64,000 bases of DNA, taken from NCBI GenBank assembly GCA_036279015.1, contig DASUJY010000088.1:1-64000 (forward strand), given 5' to 3'. This DNA is from DATEOR01 sp036279015 (GTDB taxonomy: Bacteria > Actinomycetota > Thermoleophilia > Gaiellales > Gaiellaceae). Every line of letters begins with the position of its first letter. The stretch's first letter is position 1. The notes beneath the pieces are model-generated. The model saw only the letters and a program-made list of their open reading frames with translations, was not told the origin of the DNA and did not search any database. The position numbers and the translations under genes are program-made. This document shows, piece after piece, positions 7,958 through 15,377 of this stretch.

Positions 7958-8740
7958 TCAGAGGCCGACGGCCGCGCAGAACCGGAGGAGGCCGGCGACG
8001 TTTCCAGGGTCGGCGACGAAGCCCGAGAACCCGAGGCCCGCCACGGGCTTCCGCGCTGCGACGTCGAGGAGGATTCCCTCCGCGGCCTCAGGCGTCAGTC
8101 CTCCGGGCTCGGGCATGTGCATCGAGATCCCACAATCGGGCTCGAGCACGTCGGCGTCGAAGGCGACGTACACAGCGTCCACCCCTTCGAGCGCGGCTTC
8201 GAGGCGCTCCTCGCCGAGGCGCAGGCCGCTCGCCGCGATGAACTCCTCCTCGGGCGGGTCGAGGCTTCTCGCCCCGACCAGGGCCACGTCCTCCGCCTCG
8301 ACCGTGCCCGAGTCGATCACCATGCGCAAAGGCATTCCCCAGAGGTTTCCGCTCGGTGAGGTCTCCGGAGTGTTCAGGTCTCCGTGTGCGTCGAGCCACA
8401 CGATTCCGAGCCGGCCGACACGCGTGGCAAGCCCCTCGACCGCTCCCACGTGAGCGCAGCAGCACCCTCCGGCCACGAGCGGCCTGTCCGGCAGCGAGCA
8501 GGCGAGCGCGAGCGTCTGCTCCGTAAGCGTTTCCTCCTCGACGACGCCGGCTTCCGGGAAGGGGAGGTCGAGGAAGGCCGCTTCGACCATCGGCTCCCCG
8601 TCGCTGCCCCAGGCACGCGGCACGCGGACGAGCCCGGCGCGAAACGTCCGTCCGCACGAATGGCACTCGTACTCCCCGCCTTCGAGAGCCACCGCGGTCA
8701 GCGTCCGGCAGTCGGGGCAGCGCGCCCGCAAGCTCGACAC
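7958..8740 (-). CDS. Arginase/agmatinase-family protein with N-terminal zinc ribbon
   Basis: Using GTG 8738-8740, the protein has 260 residues. Two CxxC pairs near residues 8-11 and 26-29 form a zinc ribbon not normally found in arginases. The body follows the ureohydrolase pattern: DAHGDLNTPETSPSGN (manganese-binding DAHxD and substrate loop) and FDADVLEPD (third metal motif). The first motif, normally GGDHS, reads GGCCCAH, so the usual His ligand is replaced by Cys and the Asp by Cys. The fold assignment is firm but the reaction is not: it may hydrolyse another guanidino or amide substrate, bind another metal, or be non-catalytic. A GTG at 8741-8743 is an alternative start. Confidence 0.75.
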   Translation of the reverse strand: MSSLRARCPDCRTLTAVALEGGEYECHSCGRTFRAGLVRVPRAWGSDGEPMVEAAFLDLPFPEAGVVEEETLTEQTLALACSLPDRPLVAGGCCCAHVGAVEGLATRVGRLGIVWLDAHGDLNTPETSPSGNLWGMPLRMVIDSGTVEAEDVALVGARSLDPPEEEFIAASGLRLGEERLEAALEGVDAVYVAFDADVLEPDCGISMHMPEPGGLTPEAAEGILLDVAARKPVAGLGFSGFVADPGNVAGLLRFCAAVGL

Positions 8741-8746
8741 CACTAG

Positions 8747-8752
8747 AGGTTA
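8747..8752 (-). promoter_or_regulatory. Putative -10 box of the ureohydrolase-like gene
   Basis: TAACCT on the minus strand lies 6 nt before GTG 8738-8740 and only 3 nt before GTG 8741-8743, which favours the former as the start of a leaderless message. Confidence 0.35.
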
Positions 8753-8784
8753 GCCTGCGGGCCGAGCAGCGGTCCGTTTCCTGC

Positions 8785-9444
8785 CTACTCGGGGACGAGC
8801 TCCTCCAGGACGTCGGGGAGGCGCGAGAGGTCCCTGAGCTCCGCCGCGCGAGGCAGGTCGCTCCGCTCGCCGAGGCGGTTGATCCAGACGGCTCGGAGGC
8901 CGAGGCGCTCTGCCGGAGCGATGTCGTGGAAGAGGCTCGCCGCCACGTGCACGTGCCGCTCGCGCTCGGCGCCGAAGCGCTCGAAGAATCGCTCCCAGTG
9001 TCCAGGAGCGGGCTTGTAGGACCCGGCATCCCCGGCCGTCACCTGACCGTCGACCGGCACGCCGATCCGCTCGAGCGAGGCGGCGAGGAAGTCCGGATCG
9101 GTGTTCGAGAGCGGCACGATCTCGAACCCGCGCCCGCGGAGCTCCGCCAGCGCGCCCGGAACCTCCGGGAATGGTCGCCAGGAAGGCAGCGAGTCGCCGA
9201 GCGCGCCCTCGTCGCCGGGCGGCAGGCCCAGCCCCTCCTCGGAGGCAAGCAGCCCGAGCGTCTCCGTGAGGACCTCCCGATAGGGGATAACCCGCCCCTC
9301 CTCGACCCGCGGCTCGAGCTCGTGGTAGCGCTCGAGCAGCCGCTCGGAGTCCTCGTCGGGCCAGATGCGCGCGAGCTCGCCGCGGATCCCGCCGCGCCAG
9401 TCGATCAGCGTCCCGTAGACGTCGAATGTGGCCCATCTGGTCAT
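8785..9444 (-). CDS. HAD-superfamily hydrolase, haloacid dehalogenase type II-like
   Basis: The 219-residue protein starts at ATG 9442-9444, 13 nt after the fabF stop, so it is the last gene of the fab transcript. HAD motif I is FDVYGTLIDW near residues 7-16 with nucleophile Asp8. Motif II is PLSNTD, the motif III lysine lies in SYKPAPG, and motif IV has become ASLFHDI, with the acidic residue late in the motif, as in 2-haloacid dehalogenase relatives. A small-molecule phosphatase or dehalogenase activity is possible. Nothing in the sequence ties it to fatty-acid synthesis except position. Confidence 0.8.
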   Translation of the reverse strand: MTRWATFDVYGTLIDWRGGIRGELARIWPDEDSERLLERYHELEPRVEEGRVIPYREVLTETLGLLASEEGLGLPPGDEGALGDSLPSWRPFPEVPGALAELRGRGFEIVPLSNTDPDFLAASLERIGVPVDGQVTAGDAGSYKPAPGHWERFFERFGAERERHVHVAASLFHDIAPAERLGLRAVWINRLGERSDLPRAAELRDLSRLPDVLEELVPE

Positions 9445-9457
9445 CGAGAAATGAGCG

Positions 9458-10708
9458 TCAGCGAAACTTCTTGATGACCAAGCAGGCGTTGTGCCCCCCG
9501 AACCCGAAGTTGTTCGAGAGGGCGTACTCGGTCTCCCACTCCCGCGACTCGTTCGGGATGTAGTCGAGGTCGCATTCCGGGTCGGGGTACTCGTAGTTGA
9601 TCGTCGGCGGGACCACGTCGCGCTGCACCGCGAAGATCGAGATGATCGCCTCGATCGCGCCGGAGGCGCCCAGGCAGTGCCCCGTGGCGCCCTTCGTCGA
9701 GGAGATCGGCGTCTTCCGCGCCTTCTCCTCGCCAAGGGCGATCTTGATCACGCGCGTCTCGCTCGCGTCCCCGATCGGCGTCGAGGTCCCGTGCGCGTTC
9801 ACGTAGTCGATCTCGTCCGGCCCGATGCCGGCGTCGTCCATCGCCATCCGCATCGCGCGGGCCGGGTGGCGGCCGGTCGGGTCGGGCTCGGTGATGTGCT
9901 GCGCGTCCGAGGAGATGCCGTACCCGCCGAGCTCGGCGTAGATCTTGGCGCCGCGCTTGCGCGCGTGCTCGAGCTCCTCGAGGACGATGATTCCGCCCGC
10001 CTCGCCCATCACGAACCCGTCGCGCTCCGCGTCGAAGGGCCGGCTCGCGCGCTCCGGGTCGTCGTTGCGCCGGGAGAGCGCGCGCATCGCGCCGAAGCCG
10101 CCGATGCCGACCTTCGTGATCCCGGCCTCGGTGCCGCCGGCGAGCATGACATCCGCGCGTCCGAGGCGGATGTCGTCGAGCGCCTGGCCGATCGCCATGT
10201 TCGAGGCGGCGCACGCCGTGCACTCCGACCAGAGCGGCCCGCGGGTGCCGAGCTCCATCGAGACCCAGGCGGCGCCCATGTTCGGGATGATCGCGGGGAT
10301 CGAGAAGGGATTGATGCGATCGGGACCGCGCTCGAGCAGCTGGTCGTAGCAATCCTGGAATGCCTTCAGCCCGCCGATTCCGGTCGCGACCGAGGTCCCG
10401 GTGCGATCGGTCTCCGGCTCGATCTCGATGCCCGAGTCGGCCTCTGCCATGCGCGCGGCGGCGATGACCATCTGGGCGAAGCGGTCGATCCGCCTCGCCT
10501 TCTTCGGCTCGAGCCACTTGGTCGGATCGAAGCCCTTTAGCTCACAGGCGAAGTGGACCGCGAACTCGGACGGATCGAATTGCTCGATCGTCGCGGCGCC
10601 GCTCTTGCCGGCGGTCAGGTTCTCCCAGAAGGTCTCGGCGTCGTTTCCGAGCGGCGTGACGGCACCGACCCCGGTGACGACAACGCGTCTGCGTCCATTC
10701 GTGCTCAG
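9458..10708 (-). CDS. fabF: 3-oxoacyl-[ACP] synthase II
   Basis: FabF elongates acyl-ACP with malonyl-ACP. The frame contains the full triad: Cys166 in ECTACAASN, His306 in NAHGTST and His344 in GATGHCLGA (Escherichia coli Cys163, His303, His340). The family N-terminus RRRVVVTGVGAVTPLGND is encoded upstream of the first ATG, but no ATG, GTG or TTG lies in frame before it. The best start is CTG 10706-10708, 4 nt after GGAGG; it gives 416 residues, the family length. The next gene upstream is fabG, with the acpP usually between them absent. A 1-nt sequence error creating the non-standard start cannot be excluded. Confidence 0.92.
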   Translation of the reverse strand: MSTNGRRRVVVTGVGAVTPLGNDAETFWENLTAGKSGAATIEQFDPSEFAVHFACELKGFDPTKWLEPKKARRIDRFAQMVIAAARMAEADSGIEIEPETDRTGTSVATGIGGLKAFQDCYDQLLERGPDRINPFSIPAIIPNMGAAWVSMELGTRGPLWSECTACAASNMAIGQALDDIRLGRADVMLAGGTEAGITKVGIGGFGAMRALSRRNDDPERASRPFDAERDGFVMGEAGGIIVLEELEHARKRGAKIYAELGGYGISSDAQHITEPDPTGRHPARAMRMAMDDAGIGPDEIDYVNAHGTSTPIGDASETRVIKIALGEEKARKTPISSTKGATGHCLGASGAIEAIISIFAVQRDVVPPTINYEYPDPECDLDYIPNESREWETEYALSNNFGFGGHNACLVIKKFR

Positions 10709-10712
10709 AGTC

Positions 10713-10718
10713 CCTCCT
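10713..10718 (-). promoter_or_regulatory. Ribosome binding site deciding the fabF CTG start
   Basis: AGGAGG on the minus strand ends 4 nt before the CTG at 10706-10708. It overlaps the fabG stop TAG (10717-10719). An out-of-frame ATG at 10696-10698 lies further downstream but would not encode FabF. Confidence 0.6.
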
Positions 10719-11463
10719 ACATCCCTAGGCCGCCGTCGACGAGCAGCACCTCGCCGGTGATGAACGCGGCCTCGTCGGAGCAGAGAAAGCGTACCGCACG
10801 CGCAACGTCCTCCGGCTCGCCGAGCCGGCCGAGTGCCGTGTTCGTGAGGATGAGCCCGCGCATCTCCTCCGAGATGACGTCGGTGAGCGCCGTCTTGATG
10901 TAGCCGGGGGCGATCACGTTCACGCGCACCCCGCGCGAGCCGAGCTCACGTGCGAGCGCCTTCGACATGCCGATGACCCCTGCCTTCGACGCCGAGTAGT
11001 TGGCCTGCCCCGGGTTTCCGTGCACGCCGACGACGCTCGACATGTTCACGATCGAGCCCGCCCGCCGCTTCAGCATCTTGCGCGCGACGGCGCGGCACGT
11101 GTTGAACGGGCCCCGCAGGTTCGTCTCGATCACGGTCTCCCAGTCCTCGTCGCTCATGCGGGCGATCAGGGTGTCGCGCGTCACGCCCGCGTTGTTCACG
11201 AGCGCGTCGATCTCGCCGAGCTCCGACCCGACGCGCTCGACGAGGGCGACCGCCTCCTCCGGGACCGAGACGTCGGCCTGCATCGCGACGCCTCCCGTCT
11301 CGCCGGCGATCGCATCCGCGGCCGCCTGGTCCGAGCGGTAGTTGACCGCCACCTTCGCGCCGGCCGCCGCCAGCTCGCGGACGATCGCCGCGCCGATCCC
11401 GCGCGATCCCCCGGTGACGAGGGCGACCTTCCCCTCGAGCGAGGCGAATGAGTTAGGCGGCAG
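10717..11463 (-). CDS. fabG: 3-oxoacyl-[ACP] reductase
   Basis: FabG reduces 3-oxoacyl-ACP with NADPH. The nucleotide-binding TGGSRGIG (residues 17-24 from the CTG start) and NNAG, and the catalytic Ser142, Tyr156 and Lys160 (ANYSASK) are all present, ending in the usual VDGGLGM. The family N-terminus EGKVALVTGG lies upstream of any ATG, GTG or TTG; the first such codon, GTG 11350-11352, would remove the whole nucleotide-binding motif. CTG 11461-11463 gives 248 residues and has AGGAG exactly 7 nt upstream. It overlaps the fabD end by 11 nt. Confidence 0.92.
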   Translation of the reverse strand: MPPNSFASLEGKVALVTGGSRGIGAAIVRELAAAGAKVAVNYRSDQAAADAIAGETGGVAMQADVSVPEEAVALVERVGSELGEIDALVNNAGVTRDTLIARMSDEDWETVIETNLRGPFNTCRAVARKMLKRRAGSIVNMSSVVGVHGNPGQANYSASKAGVIGMSKALARELGSRGVRVNVIAPGYIKTALTDVISEEMRGLILTNTALGRLGEPEDVARAVRFLCSDEAAFITGEVLLVDGGLGM

Positions 11464-12376
11464 AGAGCGTCTCCTGCAGCTTCGCGAGCGACTCCGGATC
11501 GCCGACGGACACCGTCCGGAGCGAGCGGTCGCAGCGGCGCAGCAGACCGCTCAGCACCTGCCCCGGCCCGATCTCGACGAAGGTCGACACGCCCTGCTGG
11601 ACGAGCTCGCGCACTGCCTGCGTCCACTTGACGGGGCCGGTGAGCTGCTCGACGAGCAGGCCGCCAAGCCGCTGGGCACCTTCGATCCGCGCCGTCACGG
11701 TCGACATGAACGGCGTCGCGGGAGCCGCGAAGCGGACGCTCTCGAGCGCCGGGCGGAGGCTCTCGGCCGCGCCCTCGACGAGCGGGCTGTGGAAGGCGCC
11801 GCTCACCCGCAGCTTGACCGTCTTCCGCGCGCCCCGAGCCGAGGCTTGCGCGACCAGCTCGTCGACGGCTCCGTTCTCGCCTGAGACGACGACCTGGCCC
11901 GGGCAGTTGTAGTTGGCCGGCCAGACGCCCTCGATTCCGGCGCAGAGCTCCTCGACGACAGTGTCCTCGAGGCCGAGGACCGCGGCCATCGCGCCCGGAT
12001 GGCGGTCGGCGGCCGCGGCCATCGCCTGCCCGCGGGCCCGGACGAGGGCGATCGCGTCGCGGTCCGGGAGCGCGGCGGCGGCTGCGAGCGCCGAGTACTC
12101 ACCGACCGAGTGACCGACGACAAAGTCGGGCTTTATCCCGATCGTCTCGACGGCGCGAAGGCAGGCGAGCGAGGTGGCCACGAGAGCGGGCTGCTGGACA
12201 TCGGTCCGGGTCAACGCCTCGATTGGCCCCTCGAAGCAGATCTTCGCGACGTCGAAGCCGACGGCCTCCGAGGCCTCGTCGTAGACGGCGCGCGCCTCGG
12301 GGAAGCGCTCGGCGATCGCGCGCCCCATCCCCACGTCCTGCGAGCCCTGGCCGGGGAAGCAGAAGGCGAGCTTCAT
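11453..12376 (-). CDS. fabD: Malonyl-CoA:ACP transacylase
   Basis: The 307-residue protein opens with FCFPGQGSQ, has the nucleophile Ser90 in GHSVGE, and His196 in SGAFHSPLV, the standard Ser/His pair of FabD. It loads malonyl groups onto acyl carrier protein for FabH and FabF. Its ATG at 12374-12376 overlaps the fabH stop as ATGA, and its own 3' end overlaps fabG by 11 nt and carries the fabG ribosome binding site. Confidence 0.96.
   Translation of the reverse strand: MKLAFCFPGQGSQDVGMGRAIAERFPEARAVYDEASEAVGFDVAKICFEGPIEALTRTDVQQPALVATSLACLRAVETIGIKPDFVVGHSVGEYSALAAAAALPDRDAIALVRARGQAMAAAADRHPGAMAAVLGLEDTVVEELCAGIEGVWPANYNCPGQVVVSGENGAVDELVAQASARGARKTVKLRVSGAFHSPLVEGAAESLRPALESVRFAAPATPFMSTVTARIEGAQRLGGLLVEQLTGPVKWTQAVRELVQQGVSTFVEIGPGQVLSGLLRRCDRSLRTVSVGDPESLAKLQETLSAA
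11471..11475 (-). promoter_or_regulatory. Ribosome binding site deciding the fabG CTG start
   Basis: AGGAG on the minus strand, within the last codons of fabD, is separated by 7 nt from CTG 11461-11463. This is ideal Shine-Dalgarno spacing and is the main evidence for the CTG start. Confidence 0.6.
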
Positions 12377-13386
12377 GCGCTTCCGTTTCCCCAGACCGTG
12401 TACGCCGACCCCCAGGTGAGCCCGGCGCCCATGCCCGTCATGAGGACGCGTGTCCCTGCGCCGAGCCGACCCTCACGCACCCCCTGCGCGAGGCAGAGCG
12501 GAATCGAGGCGGACGACGTGTTCCCGTAGCGATCGACGTTCACGAACACCTTCTCCTCCGGGATGCCGAGCTTCGACGCCGCGTGATCGATGATGCGCTT
12601 GTTGGCCTGGTGGGGCACGTAGAGGTCGATTTCCTCGACCGTCAGCCCGACCTCGCCGAGGAGCTTCTCGGCGGAGGCGACGAGCACTCGGGTCGCGAAC
12701 TTGTAGACCTCGCGGCCGTTCATCTGGAGAAAGTGCATCTCCTGTGCGACGGTTTCGGCAGTCGAAGGGTTGCGCGAGCCTCCGGCCGGGATCGAGAGCT
12801 CCTTCCCGCCTTCGCCGTCGGAGCCGAGCTCGAAGCCGCGGAATCCTCCCTCCGCCACGCGCCCGAGCACGACGGCTCCGGCACCGTCGCCGAAGAGGAC
12901 GCAGGTCGAGCGGTCGTGCCAGTTGATGATCTTCGAGAGCGTCTCGGTACCGACGACGAGCGCGTTCTCGACCAGGCCGCCCGCAACCGTCCCGTAGGCC
13001 TGGGCGAGCGCGTACATGAAGCCCGTGCAGCCGGCGGAGAGGTCGTAGGCGGCCGCGTCCTCGGCGCCGAGCTCCGAGGCGAGGAGCGAGCCCGTGGACG
13101 GGAAGAACATGTCCGGCGTCACCGTGGCGACGACGACGAGATCGAGCTCGGCCGGGTCGACGCCCGCGTCCTCGAGGGCCTGGCGGGCGGCGGGAAGCGC
13201 AAGGTCGCTCGCTGCCTGGTCCGGGGCCGCGATGTGCCGCTCCTTGATCCCGGTCCGCTCGGTGATCCACTCGTCCGAGGTGTCGACGAGCGAGGAAAGC
13301 TCGCCGTTGGTCATCACCCTCTCCGGGACGTAGGCACCGACTCCGGTGATCCCGATCGACCCGTTCTTCGAGACGTCGGCGAGCAC
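12373..13386 (-). CDS. fabH: 3-oxoacyl-[ACP] synthase III
   Basis: The 337-residue protein has the FabH layout: SDEWITERTGI near the N-terminus, active Cys120 in SAGCTGF, then the His in VPHQANKR and the Asn in RYGNTSSAS that complete the Cys-His-Asn triad. It starts fatty-acid chains by condensing an acyl-CoA with malonyl-ACP. Whether it prefers acetyl-CoA or branched primers cannot be read safely. It lies between fabZ (3-nt gap) and fabD (ATGA overlap). Confidence 0.95.
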   Translation of the reverse strand: MLADVSKNGSIGITGVGAYVPERVMTNGELSSLVDTSDEWITERTGIKERHIAAPDQAASDLALPAARQALEDAGVDPAELDLVVVATVTPDMFFPSTGSLLASELGAEDAAAYDLSAGCTGFMYALAQAYGTVAGGLVENALVVGTETLSKIINWHDRSTCVLFGDGAGAVVLGRVAEGGFRGFELGSDGEGGKELSIPAGGSRNPSTAETVAQEMHFLQMNGREVYKFATRVLVASAEKLLGEVGLTVEEIDLYVPHQANKRIIDHAASKLGIPEEKVFVNVDRYGNTSSASIPLCLAQGVREGRLGAGTRVLMTGMGAGLTWGSAYTVWGNGSA

Positions 13387-13389
13387 GGC

Positions 13390-13827
13390 TTATGCGTCGG
13401 TCACGGCGAAGGTGAGCGTGCCGCGTGCAGCGAGCTCGTCCCCCACCGTCGCGGTCGCCTTGCCGCGGCCGACCGGGCCTCGCACCCGCTCGAGCTCACA
13501 GGTGAGCTCGAGCTCGTCTCCCGGGAGCACCATGCGCTTGAAGCGGACGTCGTCGATTCCGGCGAAGAGCGCCAGCTTGCCTTGGTTGGCCTCGTCGGCG
13601 AGCACGGCGACGGCGCCTGTCTGAGCCATCGCCTCCACGATGATCACCCCGGGCATGATCGGCCGGCCGGGGAAATGGCCCACGAGGAACCACTCGTCCT
13701 CGCGGACCCGCTTGCGCGCGACGACCCGGGCGCCCGGCTCCAACGCCACGACCTCGTCGAGAAAGAGGAAGGGCTCGCGATGCGGCAGGATCTCTTCGAT
13801 CTGCTCCCGCCCCAGGGCGACCGTCAC
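13390..13827 (-). CDS. fabZ: 3-hydroxyacyl-[ACP] dehydratase
   Basis: With GTG 13825-13827 as start the protein has 145 residues, the usual FabZ length. It contains LPHREPFLFLDEV, the catalytic His51 in GHFPGRPIMPG and Glu65 in IVEAMAQTG, which identify a hot-dog-fold FabZ. It dehydrates 3-hydroxyacyl-ACP in each elongation round. The start overlaps the stop of the sigma-factor gene as GTGA, so the two are probably coupled. Confidence 0.95.
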   Translation of the reverse strand: MTVALGREQIEEILPHREPFLFLDEVVALEPGARVVARKRVREDEWFLVGHFPGRPIMPGVIIVEAMAQTGAVAVLADEANQGKLALFAGIDDVRFKRMVLPGDELELTCELERVRGPVGRGKATATVGDELAARGTLTFAVTDA

Positions 13828-14441
13828 GCCGGCGTGTACTCCTCGAGCAGCGTTCGCAGCCGCGCCCGCGCACGGTGGACGTAGCACTTGGCCGTCCCGA
13901 CCGGCATGCGTGCGACGCGGGAGATCTCCTTGTACGACAGCCCGAAGGAATCGCGGAGCACGACCGCAATTCGCTGGTCGTTCGAGAGGCGCGAGAGCGC
14001 GTCGGCGAGATCGCGCCGCAAATCGGTGAGGACGGCGAGGTTCGAGGGGTCGGGGTCGTCCGACGGCACGTCCTCGTCGAGCTCGAGCGGCTCGGCTCGA
14101 CGCACGCGCTGGAAGGCCATGCGATCCCGGCAGGTGTTGACGACGAGGCGGTGGAGCCAGGTCGCGAATTGAGCCTCGCCGCGGAACTGCTTCAGGCGCG
14201 TGCAGAGCTTGACCAGCGACTCCTGGGCCGCGTCGCGCGCCTCCTCGAGATCGCCCATGAGCTGCGAGGCGAGGCGGTTGACGCGCGGCGCGTGACGCTC
14301 GACGAGGGCGTCGAGAGCGCGGTCGTCCCCGTTTGTCGCCTTGTCGACGAGCTCGGAATCGGTCAGCTTCGCGTAGAGGACGAGCCTCGAGGCGGGAGCG
14401 CGGGGCTCGAGCTCGAACGGCTGGACGGCGGCTGGTGGCAC
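13824..14441 (-). CDS. ECF-type RNA polymerase sigma factor heading the fab operon
   Basis: The 205-residue protein has sigma region 2 at about 45-115 (DAAQESLVKLCTRL, then FATWLHRLVVNTCRDR) and region 4 at about 140-200 (LSNDQRIAVVLRD, GLSYKEIS, GTAKCYVHRARARLR). There is no region 1 or 3, as in ECF sigma factors. Its stop overlaps the fabZ start, so sigma factor and fatty-acid enzymes are encoded in one leftward transcript. No anti-sigma gene adjoins it. The start is GTG 14439-14441, 9 nt after a TAAACT box. Control of fab genes or autoregulation is plausible inference from position only. Confidence 0.88.
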   Translation of the reverse strand: MPPAAVQPFELEPRAPASRLVLYAKLTDSELVDKATNGDDRALDALVERHAPRVNRLASQLMGDLEEARDAAQESLVKLCTRLKQFRGEAQFATWLHRLVVNTCRDRMAFQRVRRAEPLELDEDVPSDDPDPSNLAVLTDLRRDLADALSRLSNDQRIAVVLRDSFGLSYKEISRVARMPVGTAKCYVHRARARLRTLLEEYTPA

Positions 14442-14450
14442 GGCGCCTGT

Positions 14451-14456
14451 AGTTTA
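14451..14456 (-). promoter_or_regulatory. Putative -10 box of the sigma-fab operon
   Basis: TAAACT on the minus strand lies 9 nt before the sigma-factor GTG, fitting a near-leaderless message. The inverted repeat at 14529-14546 lies about 75 nt further upstream. Confidence 0.4.
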
Positions 14457-14528
14457 GTGCCCCATCCAGCAATAGTCAGTGAGTCCCTGGCGGGGCCCGG
14501 AACCGTCATGCTGCGTCCTCAGTCGCGC

Positions 14529-14546
14529 CAATATGTCTCCATATTG
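14529..14546. promoter_or_regulatory. Operator-like inverted repeat between the fab operon and birA
   Basis: CAATATG (14529-14535), a TCTC spacer and CATATTG (14540-14546) form a perfect 7-bp inverted repeat. It is strikingly AT-rich for this genome and lies in the 186-bp divergent region (14442-14627). A TTGACA hexamer (14544-14549) overlaps its right arm on the plus strand. A transcription-factor site controlling one or both directions is likely; the factor is unknown, and BirA itself lacks a DNA-binding domain. Confidence 0.55.
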
Positions 14547-14627
14547 ACACTCCCTGCGTTCTTGCCTGCCGGCCCCGTGCACTCGCCAGGAACTCAAGAC
14601 CATTACTGGAAGGAGCACTAGTCCTCC

Positions 14628-15377
14628 ATGCCGGGAGACTCGCTTGCGCCTCAGCAGGTCGAGCCGCTCTTGCAGGGTCGCTTCGGGCATCCCTACCTCT
14701 ACGAGGAAAGCTGCGACTCGACGCAGGAGCTCCTCCCGAGAGACCTGACCGAGGGCGCAATCGCCGTCTGCGAGGAGCAGGTGCAGGGCCGGGGCAGACT
14801 CGGGCGCGGGTGGACCGCCCCGCCCGGCACCGCCATTCTCTGCTCTCTCCTCCTGCGCCCGCCCCCGGAGCGCGTCGCGGCCCAGATCTCGCTCGTCGCG
14901 GGCATCGCGGTCGCCGAGGCGATCGAGACCGCGACCGACCTCGCCACGCAGGTGAAGTGGCCGAACGACGTCATGCTGAACCGCCGCAAGGTCGCCGGGA
15001 TCCTGGCCGAGGCGGCCGACGGCCTCGTCGTGCTCGGGCTCGGCATGAACGTGAACCAGGAACGGTCCGAGCTGCCCACGGACACGAAGGTGCCGCCCGC
15101 CTCCCTCTACACGAGCGACGGCCTCAAGCGCGAGCGCGCCCCGCTCCTCGCCGCGATCCTCGCACGGCTCGAGACGAACTACGACGCCTGGGTGAAAGCC
15201 GGGCTCGACGGCATCTACGAGAGCCTCGGCTCGAGGGACTTCCTGCGCGGCCGAAAGGTCTCGGTCGACGGAGCGAGCGGCGTCGGGGTCGCGATCGACC
15301 GGAGCGGCCGCTTCGTCGTCGACGTGGGCGGCGAGCGAAGACCTGTCGAGAGCGGCGAGATCCTCTACGAGCGCTAG
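14628..15377 (+). CDS. birA: Biotin--[acetyl-CoA-carboxylase] ligase, single-domain
   Basis: The 249-residue protein has the BirA catalytic domain only: the biotinyl-adenylate loop GRGRLGR near residue 55, KWPNDVM near residue 107, and KVAGIL shortly after, followed by the C-terminal SH3-like domain (SGVGVAIDRSGRFVVD). The N-terminal helix-turn-helix of repressor-type BirA is missing, so this is an enzyme without operator binding. It biotinylates the BCCP subunit of acetyl-CoA carboxylase, fitting the neighbouring fab and acc genes. The start is ATG 14628. Its TAG overlaps the convergent amidase stop in a shared CTAG. Confidence 0.93.
   Translation: MPGDSLAPQQVEPLLQGRFGHPYLYEESCDSTQELLPRDLTEGAIAVCEEQVQGRGRLGRGWTAPPGTAILCSLLLRPPPERVAAQISLVAGIAVAEAIETATDLATQVKWPNDVMLNRRKVAGILAEAADGLVVLGLGMNVNQERSELPTDTKVPPASLYTSDGLKRERAPLLAAILARLETNYDAWVKAGLDGIYESLGSRDFLRGRKVSVDGASGVGVAIDRSGRFVVDVGGERRPVESGEILYER

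Noticed and set aside
10690..10708. ATG at 10696-10698 as the fabF start
   Set aside because: It is out of frame with FabF and encodes an unrelated peptide; a CTG start is simpler than a frameshift.
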